A DNA stretch of 64,000 nt from Litchfieldella xinjiangensis (GCF_000759345.1 NZ_JPZL01000004.1:372001-436000); one strand, 5' to 3'; positions 18,871 to 28,396 are shown, counted from the first letter of the stretch. The notes: generated by a model from the sequence alone, not told the origin. Made by a program: numbers and translations.

Positions 18871-18897
18871 AAAAAAGCCGCCCCTGTGGACGGCTCG
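18871..18897 (-). terminator. Intrinsic terminator of an orphan minus-strand frame
   Basis: On the minus strand: AGCCG-T-CC, loop ACAG, GG-G-CGGCT (one mismatch), followed by TTTTTT. It lies 14 nt after the TGA at 18911, as expected for the authentic end of a gene now reduced to its 3' part. Confidence 0.75.
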
Positions 18898-18910
18898 TTA
18901 ATTGATTGCC

Positions 18911-19069
18911 TCATGGCGTGTAGATTCTGAAATTTCGCGTATCCACGTATTCATTGCGCGTTGCAGCCCAGGAACGATCGCCACCCCCGGAAAACACGGT
19001 GTGCATCATGCCTTCGATCAGCACGCTATCCCTGGTGCGCAGCCGTAAATCGGCTAAACGAAGGAGGAA
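18911..19069 (-). pseudogene. Orphan 3' coding remnant, unrecognised
   Basis: An open stretch of 52 codons with no sensible start. It reads LADLRLRTRDSVLIEG, then MMHTVFSGGGDRSWAATRN, then EYVDTRNFRIYTP and TGA. Composition is protein-like and the stop is followed by a clear terminator, so I take it as the C-terminal end of a lost gene. I do not recognise the family. A short protein starting at MMHTVF is possible but has no ribosome site. It abuts the divergent oxidoreductase fragment. Confidence 0.4.
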
Positions 19070-19074
19070 TCAAA

Positions 19075-19212
19075 ATGGCAGCATCCTACGGTCTCGTCGC
19101 CATCGGTACCGGCACCGCCGCTAAAGTGGTAGTCAGTGTGGCCAGTATGTTAGAAATCAGCCCACTCCTTCTCAGCGGCCTCTATTTGCGAACTCGAGGT
19201 CGATTTAGCTGA
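19075..19212 (+). pseudogene. 5' remnant of an FAD-dependent (pyridine nucleotide-disulfide type) oxidoreductase
   Basis: A perfect ribosome site AAGGAGGA precedes ATG, then MAASYGLVAIGTGTAAKVVV with the GxGxxA dinucleotide-binding loop that opens FAD/NAD(P) oxidoreductases such as mercuric or glutathione reductase relatives. After ~25 codons the frame runs into the 3' end of the chemoreceptor gene on the other strand (stop at 19150) and continues only by chance to 19212. So the gene's promoter-proximal end survives and the rest was deleted. Confidence 0.6.
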
Positions 19213-20859
19213 TGCCCCTTTTGAAGGGGTGGGCAAGGTGAATTGTTTCGCCGGTGCGCCAGCCGTCCTGGTCGAAGCGGCTTGTGCAGGCGCATGGCTG
19301 GTGGCGGCCAGCTGGTCATTTACCCGGAACGTGGCAATTATCTCGGCTAGATGTTTGGCCTGGTCTTCCAAAGAGGTGGCAGCTGCACTCGTCTGCTCGA
19401 CAAGCGCCGCATTCTGCTGGGTTACCGAATCCATCTGGGTCACAGCCACATTGATTTGCTCGATACCGCCGTTTTGCTCGCGCGTAGCCGATGATATCTC
19501 GTTCATTAGCGCCGATACCTGACGAATCGATTCCACAGTCTCGTTAATGGTCTGACCACTACGCTCGACCTGCTCAGTGCCTTTGGCAATACGTGAAGTG
19601 GTCTCCTGAATCATGGCACGAATTTCCTTGGCAGATTCCGCGCTACGGCTTGCCAACGAACGCACTTCACTGGCAACTACTGCGAAGCCACGGCCCTGCT
19701 CTCCTGCACGCGCTGCTTCTACCGAGGCGTTCAGTGCCAGGATATTTGTCTGGAAGGCAATCGAGTCGATAACACCAATCACCTCATTGATCTTGCGCGA
19801 GCTATTTGCGACTTCACGCATCAACAGGACAGTACGTTCGACCTCCTGCCCGCCCGCCTCAGCCGTTTGTGAAGCAGTGGTAGCGAGCCGGTCGGCTTCG
19901 ATGGCCGAGTCGGTATTCTGGCGCACGGTAGATGCCATCTGTTCCATGCTGGAGGCTGTCTCCTGGAGGGCAGCAGCCTGTTCCTCGGTGCGCGACGACA
20001 GATCGTGACTGCCCGAGGCGATCTCACTCGCCCCGGTGAAAACGCTATCGCTACTACTACGTAGGGAAAGGACCAGATCACTCAACTTCGCCTGCATATT
20101 CTTCATCGCGCTGAACAGCTTGCCGATCTCATTGGTGCCTCGGTCCTCGATCCGCGCCGTCAGGTCACCCTTGGCGATACTATCAAAGTGTTCGATGGCC
20201 TCCTGAAGGGGCTTCACCACAATACGCATCATCCCGGTACGCACGATAAGCGCGGCAATCAATGCCAGGACGAGTAACGCGATAGCGCCCGCTTCGACGA
20301 TCCGGCTCGTAGCGGCATTTTCAGCAACCCGTTCATCGGCGCGCTGCTCGGCATAATGAATGAACTCGCGCACCGCTGTGTCGAAGGCGGCAAAGCCCGC
20401 ACCGAATTTCTCCCGCTGAGCGAAGATTGCCTCCATGTCAGCGCGATTCACGGCACCGAGGAAGGCCTCATCCAGCGTTTGCCGATAGGCTTTCTCGATG
20501 GCATCGATATAAGGAAGCCCGCTACTGCCCTCCGGAAGCTCTATGGCCATGAATTCGGCAAAGCGCTCCTGGGATCTTGCAAAGGCTTCGCGGGTCTTGG
20601 CTATCTCGCGATCGGCCTTGTCATCCATGCCTTGGCGAACGAATTCTCCAAAGCGAATGATATTACTGCGACCATCTGCCAAGTTGAGCTGCGCGCGATT
20701 AATCGCATTCATCTGGCGAACATTGTTCTTAGCGAGCTCATCGATTGCGCTCGTGCTAATGCTGTTGGCATAGAATCCCAAGGCACTGATCGCAGCGATC
20801 ATTGCCACCAATATCCCCAGCGCCCAGCTCAGGCTGTGCTTGATTGATAGATTTTTCAT
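19150..20859 (-). CDS. Methyl-accepting chemotaxis protein (Tar/Tsr type)
   Basis: A 569-aa inner-membrane chemoreceptor. Order: N-terminal helix ([20 protein letters not shown]), periplasmic four-helix ligand domain (~35-190), second helix ([20 protein letters not shown]), HAMP ([22 protein letters not shown]), and a cytoplasmic coiled coil with the conserved tip [29 protein letters not shown] (split here: [35 protein letters not shown]). The very C-terminus is EWADF, an xWxxF tail like the CheR/CheB-docking pentapeptide of major receptors. ATG 20859 has GGGGAAAG upstream. Ligand is not predictable. Its 3' end has truncated the neighbouring oxidoreductase remnant. Confidence 0.93.
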   Translation of the reverse strand: MKNLSIKHSLSWALGILVAMIAAISALGFYANSISTSAIDELAKNNVRQMNAINRAQLNLADGRSNIIRFGEFVRQGMDDKADREIAKTREAFARSQERFAEFMAIELPEGSSGLPYIDAIEKAYRQTLDEAFLGAVNRADMEAIFAQREKFGAGFAAFDTAVREFIHYAEQRADERVAENAATSRIVEAGAIALLVLALIAALIVRTGMMRIVVKPLQEAIEHFDSIAKGDLTARIEDRGTNEIGKLFSAMKNMQAKLSDLVLSLRSSSDSVFTGASEIASGSHDLSSRTEEQAAALQETASSMEQMASTVRQNTDSAIEADRLATTASQTAEAGGQEVERTVLLMREVANSSRKINEVIGVIDSIAFQTNILALNASVEAARAGEQGRGFAVVASEVRSLASRSAESAKEIRAMIQETTSRIAKGTEQVERSGQTINETVESIRQVSALMNEISSATREQNGGIEQINVAVTQMDSVTQQNAALVEQTSAAATSLEDQAKHLAEIIATFRVNDQLAATSHAPAQAASTRTAGAPAKQFTLPTPSKGASAKSTSSSQIEAAEKEWADF

Positions 20860-21401
20860 TCTTTCCCCTGCAATTATTAATTTATTGATGTGCAATGAGA
20901 CTATCTACGGCATGCCCCTCGCCACCCAGCGAGAGACAAAGCTCATGACTCGCGAGATTGGCCGTTCCGAGATCGGACTGCTCTTACGAATTATTGGTCC
21001 GTGTGGTAGCGGTCATCATGGAGTAGCTCCTGAAGGGTTTTTCTAATGGCAAGCGATGCACCGTTCACCTGGCTGGGATAAAGCGGGCCGCCGACCATCT
21101 CCCTTCGCCAATCTGCTCTCAACGCTAAGCAACGCTACGGAACTAGGAAGACGCTAGGCACCCTCGTGATTATGATTCTTCTCCCATTATCAACGGAGCG
21201 AAGAGGTCATCCCTGCTTGAGTCCGTATCGGCGATAGTGCTGCGAGCTTTAGTCGAGAAAGAAAAAATGGCTACCACCAGCAGGCCACGCCGTGCTCTGC
21301 ACAAGACAGCCTGATGCCAGCGTGACCCAAGAAAATTGTAACCGCACTGTACATTTGCGCGATATTTATTACGATGGGTAACGGAGCATCAGGAGAAAGC
21401 C
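20860..21401. other. Intergenic region, no gene found
   Basis: 542 nt between divergently arranged genes. The first ~50 nt upstream of the chemoreceptor are AT-rich and presumably hold its promoter, but I could not find a convincing sigma-28 box. The rest shows no coding frame with a ribosome site and no clear palindrome. AT-rich sequence at ~21340-21375 may hold the promoter of the small secreted protein. Confidence 0.6.
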
Positions 21402-21728
21402 ATGAAACGTCTCGTCATTATTACAACATTGCTCGTTACACCTATTGGCGCGCAGGCCTACGCTACGAAAATCAGCCCTGCCGAAGCCTGTATGGGTTAT
21501 TCGGAAGCGGCCGAGGAGTTATTGAATGCACGGCATGGGGGGGCCACTAAGGACGATCTGCTGGAGCGCGCGGACGACGAAGCGTATCTTGCCATGGTCG
21601 AGGAGGTCTTCGATTTGCCACGGCTCGAGGATCCCGCTGAGCAAGCCTTGGCGCGGGTAGCCTACGGCGACGAGACACTTACGGCTTGCCTCGATCATTA
21701 CGCCGAAGCCAGTAACGAAAAGAAATAA
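21402..21728 (+). CDS. Small secreted hypothetical protein
   Basis: A 108-aa protein with a signal peptide (MKRLVIITTLLVTPIGAQAYA) and a highly acidic mature region of ~87 residues. Two cysteines (EACMGYSEAAEELL and LTACLDHYAE) are placed symmetrically near each end of the mature part and could form one disulfide. GGAGAAAGCC precedes the ATG. I do not recognise a family; it looks like a small helical periplasmic protein. Confidence 0.75.
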   Translation: MKRLVIITTLLVTPIGAQAYATKISPAEACMGYSEAAEELLNARHGGATKDDLLERADDEAYLAMVEEVFDLPRLEDPAEQALARVAYGDETLTACLDHYAEASNEKK

Positions 21729-21807
21729 TAGCTTACTCGGGCGACACCACACTAAATCCAGGCGGAGTTCGGTCGATAACATGACTAACGTCCCTTGGAG
21801 AGTGTCC

Positions 21808-21993
21808 ATGTCCGAGCATCGGTATGTCGTGAAAAGCGTTGTCGTCGATATCAATGCCTGCCGACGCGTCTATGTCTGTGTCGATACCCAGACTGGCAGA
21901 ATCGTCGGCAACCGCTTCGCGGATATACAACAAGCGGAAGTGTATGCAGTGCGCCTCAACACCTCTGCAGTAGAGGCCGTACCGACGCTCTGA
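21808..21993 (+). CDS. Small hypothetical protein
   Basis: A 61-aa soluble protein, MSEHRYVVKSVVVDINACRR... ending SAVEAVPTL. GGAGAG sits 7 nt before the ATG at 21808; an earlier in-frame ATG at 21781 lacks a site. It has an alternating hydrophobic pattern (YVVKSVVVDI, VYVCVDTQTGRIVG) suggesting a small beta-sheet. It follows the secreted protein gene by 79 nt on the same strand. No function known to me. Confidence 0.6.
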   Translation: MSEHRYVVKSVVVDINACRRVYVCVDTQTGRIVGNRFADIQQAEVYAVRLNTSAVEAVPTL

Positions 21994-22005
21994 TCACCGA
22001 TGCTT

Positions 22006-22818
22006 TCAGTCCAGCCCCATCTTCCGGTAACCGGCATTGATCAGGCAATAAAGCCCATAACCGAACAGGCCCAGGGCTACGGCGCCCAGCAGCCATACCC
22101 CGTAAGGCTGCCGGGCCAACGCATCGAGCGCCCCGCCCAAGCCCTGCGCCTCACTGGGGTCGGCTCGCCAGGCCGAAATCCCCAGAAAGAGGCCAATGAT
22201 CATGAACACCACGCCCCGTGATGTAAGCCCCCAGCGGGTAATGGCTTCAGCTCCGCGACGCTGGGCTGCGCTCATGTGTTGCCAGTGCCAGTTCTTGAGG
22301 TAAGAGCGACGCACGGCACGCCAGACCTGACGAAGACCCACCCCCACGAAGACCAGGCTAACCGCATACAGCACATAGATGCCCCCTTGGTGGCTCATCA
22401 GCATGGCTGTTCGGTCCTGGGTCTCGCTGTCTCCCGATGATTGCGCCACACGGCGCAACAGGTCGATACAGTAAATACCCAGGCTACCGTAGATCAGTCC
22501 ACTGATAGCAAAACCCACGCGCGTTGCCACGCCCTTGATATCCTTCCCACACTCCTCGGTATCGAGCAGTGCCTGGATTTCTCGCCACAGCGCATAGGCA
22601 AACAGGCCTACCGCCAACACCAGGATCATGGCATCGCCCAAGGGTTTGGTGAGCAGCTCACGGATCGCTTCCTTGGTGCCGACATTGTCACCACCTAGCC
22701 CTGCCGACGCCATGAAGGCCAATCCGCCGATAAGCAAATAAACGATGCCCTTGGCGATATAGCCCACGCGGGCAATGATGGCGACGGCGGGTTTCAGGTG
22801 AGTATCGGTGTCGGGCAT
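22006..22818 (-). CDS. DUF1206 family integral membrane protein
   Basis: A 270-aa protein with six predicted helices arranged as three repeats of a two-helix unit. Each unit opens with a similar pattern: ARVGYIAKGIVYLLIGGLAF, TRVGFAISGLIYGSLGIYC and TRWGLTSRGVVFMIIGLFLG. This internal triplication is the hallmark of DUF1206. Start ATG 22818 has GAGGAA upstream. Function is unknown; these proteins often go with envelope stress genes, but nothing around it settles this. It ends 12 nt from the convergent 61-aa gene. Confidence 0.88.
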   Translation of the reverse strand: MPDTDTHLKPAVAIIARVGYIAKGIVYLLIGGLAFMASAGLGGDNVGTKEAIRELLTKPLGDAMILVLAVGLFAYALWREIQALLDTEECGKDIKGVATRVGFAISGLIYGSLGIYCIDLLRRVAQSSGDSETQDRTAMLMSHQGGIYVLYAVSLVFVGVGLRQVWRAVRRSYLKNWHWQHMSAAQRRGAEAITRWGLTSRGVVFMIIGLFLGISAWRADPSEAQGLGGALDALARQPYGVWLLGAVALGLFGYGLYCLINAGYRKMGLD

Positions 22819-22989
22819 GTATTCCTCGTTCCTTGTGGTTCCGGCGTGCTCAATGAATGACGGTCGTGACCGCCAATACAGCACATGCCATTAAAGATAG
22901 GGGCTAGGTGCGTACGCGACAAAGTCGCTACGTGCCCGGCAAGAACGCGTTGCGCTGATAAAGGGTTTCAGGAAGGCACACGACTACGT

Positions 22990-23532
22990 CTAGGTTGCTT
23001 CACCCGCTGGCTCAGGATCGGGCGATGAGGGGGGCGTGATCTGCTCGAACTGGGCGCGCAGATCGCTTTCCTGGGTATGGACATACGAGGTCATTCGCTT
23101 ACCGGAACGCGATACCCATTCGATTTCGTTCCTGCCTCGTACCATGAGGTTATTGGCCGCTTCGGCCGAGTCGGGCACTTCCCCGTTGATGGTATGAATG
23201 ATTCCACGCTCGAGGCCAAAACCGCGCAGGGGGCTGCTGCTTGCCAGACGCAGTACCCGTAATCCGCCGACGCTCAGGTGCACTTCCGCCATCGCCTCTT
23301 CGGAGAGCGGCTCATCCTCGCCTGAGGCCTGACGCTCGATCTCCTCGTTCAAGGAGCTGTTGATCTTGGTACACAGCATGGCAGCGATAAACAGCAGCGC
23401 ATTCAGGACCGGAGCACCCAGGAAAAGCAGGTCGCCATATTTGATCAGCATGAATGTCGAATAGGGCGTCAGTACCGCGGCGACCGCCCATATCATGTAT
23501 TCGAGAATCTTGCGCTGCTGGCGCTGGAACAT
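22990..23532 (-). CDS. Two-helix membrane protein with a PDZ-like C-terminal domain
   Basis: A 180-aa protein with two N-terminal helices (residues ~13-30, MIWAVAAVLTPYSTFMLIKY, and ~35-55, LLFLGAPVLNALLFIAAML) and a soluble region from ~60. The part GFGLERGIIHTINGEVPDSA followed by EAANNLMVRGRNEIEWVSR reads like a PDZ domain core (loop, 'GxIxxINGxxv', helix, then the R-x-G-K strand). That is my inference; no family name comes to mind. The C-terminus is Pro/Glu-rich. CAGGGGTGA precedes the ATG. It could tether a partner at the membrane. Confidence 0.7.
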   Translation of the reverse strand: MFQRQQRKILEYMIWAVAAVLTPYSTFMLIKYGDLLFLGAPVLNALLFIAAMLCTKINSSLNEEIERQASGEDEPLSEEAMAEVHLSVGGLRVLRLASSSPLRGFGLERGIIHTINGEVPDSAEAANNLMVRGRNEIEWVSRSGKRMTSYVHTQESDLRAQFEQITPPSSPDPEPAGEAT

Positions 23533-23781
23533 GTTTCACCCCTGCTCTTTTTTAATTATCCCTCTGCGCACCTCGCGAAACGCCTTCCCCCTCCTTCGTC
23601 AATCGTCGTCAACATGTACCACAAACGACAAGACCAAGCGCGGTGCCTAGCGTGGGGTTTAGCTCAGGTTTGCTTGTATTTCTTTTTGTTATAACGAGTC
23701 TCGAATGCAAAGTCATGTAATTAAATAATACCCCATGCTACCGCCAAACCGACACCACGCACAATGGAAGGGGTTAAACGG

Positions 23782-24918
23782 CTACCTGAAAAGGTACCGC
23801 CGCGAACGCCCCCTACGCTCCAGTATCACCAGCAGATACGCGGCCCCCCGCAGGATCCGTATCGCAAGGGGAAGCACTGCCTTGACCATCCAGGAGACCA
23901 GGTAGAGCAGAGGAATCAAGAGCAAGCACCATCCCAGGAATTGGATCAGCCATACCGGATATCCCAGGATGTCTGCCACGGTGGCTAACGTGTCATGAAT
24001 CAGCGCGGGATGGCGCACCAGCATGTATCCTCCCGCCATTATCGCCGGCCACTTGGCGTATCGCCCGACGGTCATCAAGTGACTGACCCCTGCGGACCGT
24101 GTCACCAAGCCGGCACGCCCCGAGTTCGCCACTCGGCCGGAAACGCCAACCATGCGCCCCGCTCGCAAGACCTTGACGGCACTGACCATGACCGCACCAT
24201 CGAGCAAGGCCCAGCCGATGTCGCCGGCCCCGATGGACTCGCCATTCTGCCAGCGGGTCTCGAGCTGACGGATGCCGTCGGCGAACAGACGGTTGCCTGC
24301 CTCGAGCCAACGCTCGCTCTGGATCCAGGTAACGTTCCCAGACGTATCGGCACTGAACTGGCCCAGGAAACCGTGGCCTTGCTGGGCTATCAGGTGGACG
24401 GCATGCCATCCCCGCTCATGCGGCGTCAGCTCGTTAGCGCCCTCGCCTTCCTCTGTTGCTTGGCTCGTATCCCCTACAACCGCTTCCTCGGCGGACCACC
24501 ACTCGCGAGTGCGGGTCTTCAAGTTACGCCACTGGTCCTGCATCTCGGTCTGCCAAGCCAGAGAACGAATGTCGTGCTGAATGAAATAATCGATCGGTGC
24601 TAGAACGGAGGAGCCATGATAGCGAAGGATGGCCTGGAATTCGGGCTCGGTACCGTAACGCATCAGTACCTCTCGGGCCCTCGTGGGGTATTCCACCAAG
24701 GCGGCTTCGGCCTTGAGACGAAGAATGGGGTCGTCGTGGTAATCGACCATCAGCGCCTGGATGTGGAGGGGTTCAGCGTCTAGATGTGCGTGATCTGGAT
24801 ACAACTGTGCAACGTGGAGCCTGACCAGACGCTCCTCGATGGCCTGGGACGGCAAGGCTACGGTCAGCACTAGCGCTGTCAGTACCGCCACCCCCGCCGT
24901 GAGAGTCAACTTTTTCAT
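23782..24918 (-). CDS. Exported membrane-associated hypothetical protein
   Basis: A 378-aa protein I do not recognise. Signal peptide MKKLTLTAGVAVLTALVLTVALPSQA (cut into two parts: basic start, hydrophobic core, SQA cleavage), then a charged periplasmic region rich in Trp, His and Glu (~27-225), then hydrophobic segments at ~235-260, ~285-305 and ~320-365 (LIQFLGWCLLLIPLLYLVSW). The tail is very basic (ERRGRSRRYLFR). It is divergent from the large GGDEF-EAL gene. The 232-nt gap between them presumably carries both promoters. Confidence 0.7.
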   Translation of the reverse strand: MKKLTLTAGVAVLTALVLTVALPSQAIEERLVRLHVAQLYPDHAHLDAEPLHIQALMVDYHDDPILRLKAEAALVEYPTRAREVLMRYGTEPEFQAILRYHGSSVLAPIDYFIQHDIRSLAWQTEMQDQWRNLKTRTREWWSAEEAVVGDTSQATEEGEGANELTPHERGWHAVHLIAQQGHGFLGQFSADTSGNVTWIQSERWLEAGNRLFADGIRQLETRWQNGESIGAGDIGWALLDGAVMVSAVKVLRAGRMVGVSGRVANSGRAGLVTRSAGVSHLMTVGRYAKWPAIMAGGYMLVRHPALIHDTLATVADILGYPVWLIQFLGWCLLLIPLLYLVSWMVKAVLPLAIRILRGAAYLLVILERRGRSRRYLFR

Positions 24919-25150
24919 GGTTCTCTCCTCGTTGCGGCATGCTTGTTGTCGCCTCGCTGTTTCTCCGCTTGAAGCAACTATTCATCTTGATCCAGCTATC
25001 GGCCTGATTCGCGATAACTTGATGACACGCAGCCGGCCTCGCCAATTCAGCGCTCAATGTTTCCTTCCGCTTGCCGATAACGGTTCAAGAGCCTACCGCC
25101 ATTTCCGGCTCGACGCCTGGACGAAGGACGCACACGAGGGAGCCGTAATC

Positions 25151-28100
25151 ATGAAGCACACGACCGCTCAGCACGCGTTCAAATCGTTGGCGGATTGCCT
25201 GGCGCTCGACGCGGACGATCTATTTTTCTCACGGCTGGCCGAGCGGCTGGCCGCCATTCTCGGTGTCGATCATCTCTTCGTGTCGCGTCTGCTGCCAGTC
25301 GGTACCGAGTCGATCACCCTGGCCCTTTGGTCGAATGGTGCCCTCCGGGAAAACCTCACCTATACCCTGGCGGGTACGCCGTGTGCGCATGTCACGCAGC
25401 GCACGGCCTGCTACTACGCGCAAGGGGTATGTCATACGTTTCCCGACGACGTCCAACTGGCGACGATGGGTGTCGATGCCTATCTGGGCGTGCCCATCGT
25501 CGCGTCTGATGGCACCTTCCTGGGCGTGATCGCCGCGATGCACAGCCACCCCCTGGGGGACGCAGCATTGGCCGAGGAGATCCTGCGTATTGCGGCCTCG
25601 CGTGTAGGGGCCGAATTGATGCGTCTGGAAACGGCGCGTGCCCTCAATGAAAGCGAGCTCCGCCTTCAAAACCTGATGAGCCATCTTCCAGGCATGGTCT
25701 ATCGCTGCCACAACGATGAATACTGGACCATGGAGTTCGTCAGCGACGGTGCACTCGAGCTGACGGGTTACCCCGCCGAAGATTTCATCGGTAACCACCG
25801 CCGCACCTTTGGCGAGCTGGTGCATCCCGACGACCGCCTTCGACTCGTCGATGAAGTACAAAAGAGTCTAGCCTCGGGCACGGCCTATACCCTCACCTAC
25901 CGTATCACCACCGCCTCGGGCGAAACGCGTTGGCTGTGGGAGCAGGGCAAGGCCGTGCAAGATCACCCCGGACGGCTTCTGGACGGTTTCATCTGCGATA
26001 TTACCGCTGATGTGCAGGCCGACCAGACGCGAGAATTGCATGAGCGGCAACTCACTACCGCTAACCGTGCCCTGGCGCTGCTAAGCCAGTGCAACGAACG
26101 CCTGGTGCACGCCGACGATGAAACCGTCTTGCTCCAGGACATTTGTCAGCTGGCAGTCGAAGTCGGTGGCTACCGCATGGCCTGGGTGGGTTATGCCCAA
26201 GATGATGCCAAGCGCTCCATTCGGCTTCAGGCCAGCGCCGGTGAAACGGCCGGTTACCTTGAAGAATTCCAGCTCAGCTGGTCGGCAGATGATGCCCTCG
26301 GATACGGCCCGTCAGGGCGTGCCCTGCGTAGCGGCACGCTGCAGATCGTCAATGACATCGCCAACGATCCGAATTGTGCGCCATGGCGAGCCATCGCCCA
26401 GAAGACGGGCTACCAGAGCATCATTTCACTGCCCCTAAAAAATAGTTCGGGTCCTTTTGGAGTGCTGGTGCTTTATCAGGCGGACACCACACCGTTTTCG
26501 GAGGAAGAGCAACGCCTGCTATGCGATCTTGCCGACGACTTGGCATTCGGCATCGAGGCGCTGCAAACTCGGCAGCGCCAGGCGCGAATACAGCATGCGG
26601 TGCTACAGATTGCTACCGCCGTCTCCTCGCGCTCTGGCGAGGCCTATTTTCAACAGTTGGCCCAGCACATGGCCAGCGCCCTGGGGGCCTCCGCCGGCGT
26701 CATCGCACGCACACTTCCCACGACTTCGATCGAACTGGAGACACTGGCCGCTTACATAGAAGGCAGATGGATCGAGCCCGTGCGCTATGCCCTGCCTGAC
26801 ACTCCCTGCCACAAAGTCATGCTGGAGGGGGAATACCTCTCTAATAATTGTATCGCCGAGCAGATGGCAGCGGCCGCCCAGGAGGCCATGCCGTGGATCA
26901 AAGCCTATGCCGGCAAACGCCTGGACAATACCGCTGGTAAGCCGGTCGGCTTGCTCTTCGTTGCCTTTCGCGAGCCGATCGTAGATCCCGGATTCGTTCA
27001 CTCGATATTGAAGATCTTCGCGGCGGGCGCCGCGGCCGAACTCGAGCGCCTCGAAGACGAAACCCGGATTCGCCGGTTGGCTTATATCGATGGTGCCACC
27101 GAGTTGCCCAATCGCACCGCGTTTCGTGAGCATCTCGACACCGTCCTGAAACGTCGCTCTCCGCGGTTATCGTTACTGTTCCTCGATCTCAACCGCTTCA
27201 AGGAGATCAACGATATCCACGGTCATGACATGGGCGACTATATCCTGGCAGCGGCAGCCATCCGTTTCCGTCAGGCACTGAGCGGCAACGAGTTTCTGGC
27301 TCGCCTGGGCGGCGACGAATTCGTCGTGATGCTCGAGCATGCCGAAACCCAGGATGCCATGGAGTGTGCACGACGCCTCCAGAGCGCGTTGGATGCCCCG
27401 TTCCTGGCCATGGACCAGAGCTTTCAACTGGAGGTGAGCATTGGTATCGCAAACTACCCGGATCATGCCACCTCGGCGCGGGAACTGCTCCAGCATGCCG
27501 ATATCGCCATGTACCAGGCCAAGCAACAGGCCACACGATATTGTGTCTACCAGGCGTCCATGGGCCAGGTAATGGCAGCGCGACTGGAGATGGCCAAACG
27601 TCTAGCCCATGCTATCGAACATGATCGGCTTCAGTTGTATTACCAGGCCCAGGTCAATATCGCCGATGGACGACTCATCGGGGCTGAAGCGTTGTGCCGT
27701 TGGCAGGATGAAGAATTGGGTTGGGTCAGCCCGGGCGAATTCATCCCCCTGGCGGAAGCCCGAGGCATGATCAAACCGCTAGGCGACTGGGTCATCGAGA
27801 CGGCCTGCCGGCAACTGGCTGCCTGGCGAGAGCAACGGGCACAACTACCGGGACAACTTGCCGTCAACGTGGCGTCACAACAACTCGACGATACACGCCT
27901 GACCCAGAAACTCGATACGATTCGCCAACGTCATGACATCGAGCCCCAGGCGCTGTCACTGGAGCTGACCGAAAGCAGTTTCATGAGCGATCCCGAGCAA
28001 GCCATTGCCATGGCGAATGCGCTCAAGGCCTTGGGCTATGGCCTTGCCATCGACGACTTCGGCACCGGCTATTCCTCACTGGCCCATCTCAAGCGCTTCC

Positions 28101-28396
28101 CGGCCGACAAGATCAAGATCGATATCTCGTTCATTCGCGACATGCTGTCCGACAATAACGACTTCACGATCGTCAAGACCATCATCGCCATGGCACGTAG
28201 CCTGGGGCTCGACACGATTGCCGAAGGGATCGAATCGCCGGATCAGGCCGAGGCCCTGCTGGCGCTCGGCTGTGAACAGGCCCAAGGCTTCCTGTATGCC
28301 CGCCCCCTACCGGCTGATGAATTTCGAGATACCTGGCTACGGGAATCCGCAATCCTTGATGCACATCAAGAAAGCGGCACCCGTAACACGAAATAA
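25151..28396 (+). CDS. GAF-PAS-GAF-GAF-GGDEF-EAL cyclic-di-GMP protein
   Basis: A 1081-aa cytoplasmic multi-sensor. Approximate order: GAF1 (12-160), PAS (170-295, LPGMVYRCHNDEYWTMEFVSDGALE split at Y), GAF2 (315-460), GAF3 (480-630), GGDEF (650-810), EAL (825-1070). The cyclase motif LGGDEF is intact but the residues five ahead of it are SGNE, so there is no RxxD I-site. The EAL domain keeps GAEALCRW, LELTESSFMSD and IDDFGTGYSSLAHLK, so phosphodiesterase activity is expected. Start ATG 25151 has GAGGGAG upstream; the frame stays open further upstream without support. GAF2 through EAL closely resembles the 787-aa protein at 40735-43098, so the two are paralogues. Confidence 0.92.
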   Translation: MKHTTAQHAFKSLADCLALDADDLFFSRLAERLAAILGVDHLFVSRLLPVGTESITLALWSNGALRENLTYTLAGTPCAHVTQRTACYYAQGVCHTFPDDVQLATMGVDAYLGVPIVASDGTFLGVIAAMHSHPLGDAALAEEILRIAASRVGAELMRLETARALNESELRLQNLMSHLPGMVYRCHNDEYWTMEFVSDGALELTGYPAEDFIGNHRRTFGELVHPDDRLRLVDEVQKSLASGTAYTLTYRITTASGETRWLWEQGKAVQDHPGRLLDGFICDITADVQADQTRELHERQLTTANRALALLSQCNERLVHADDETVLLQDICQLAVEVGGYRMAWVGYAQDDAKRSIRLQASAGETAGYLEEFQLSWSADDALGYGPSGRALRSGTLQIVNDIANDPNCAPWRAIAQKTGYQSIISLPLKNSSGPFGVLVLYQADTTPFSEEEQRLLCDLADDLAFGIEALQTRQRQARIQHAVLQIATAVSSRSGEAYFQQLAQHMASALGASAGVIARTLPTTSIELETLAAYIEGRWIEPVRYALPDTPCHKVMLEGEYLSNNCIAEQMAAAAQEAMPWIKAYAGKRLDNTAGKPVGLLFVAFREPIVDPGFVHSILKIFAAGAAAELERLEDETRIRRLAYIDGATELPNRTAFREHLDTVLKRRSPRLSLLFLDLNRFKEINDIHGHDMGDYILAAAAIRFRQALSGNEFLARLGGDEFVVMLEHAETQDAMECARRLQSALDAPFLAMDQSFQLEVSIGIANYPDHATSARELLQHADIAMYQAKQQATRYCVYQASMGQVMAARLEMAKRLAHAIEHDRLQLYYQAQVNIADGRLIGAEALCRWQDEELGWVSPGEFIPLAEARGMIKPLGDWVIETACRQLAAWREQRAQLPGQLAVNVASQQLDDTRLTQKLDTIRQRHDIEPQALSLELTESSFMSDPEQAIAMANALKALGYGLAIDDFGTGYSSLAHLKRFPADKIKIDISFIRDMLSDNNDFTIVKTIIAMARSLGLDTIAEGIESPDQAEALLALGCEQAQGFLYARPLPADEFRDTWLRESAILDAHQESGTRNTK

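Noticed and set aside
21240-21316. A possible 15-aa peptide (MATTSRPRRALHKTA) in the 20860-21401 gap
   Set aside because: Too short, with no ribosome site that decides a start and no known counterpart.
24839-25150. An N-terminal extension of the GAF-PAS-GGDEF-EAL protein by 104 residues
   Set aside because: It would overlap the divergent 378-aa gene, looks like out-of-frame signal-peptide sequence, and the ATG at 25151 has a good ribosome site.
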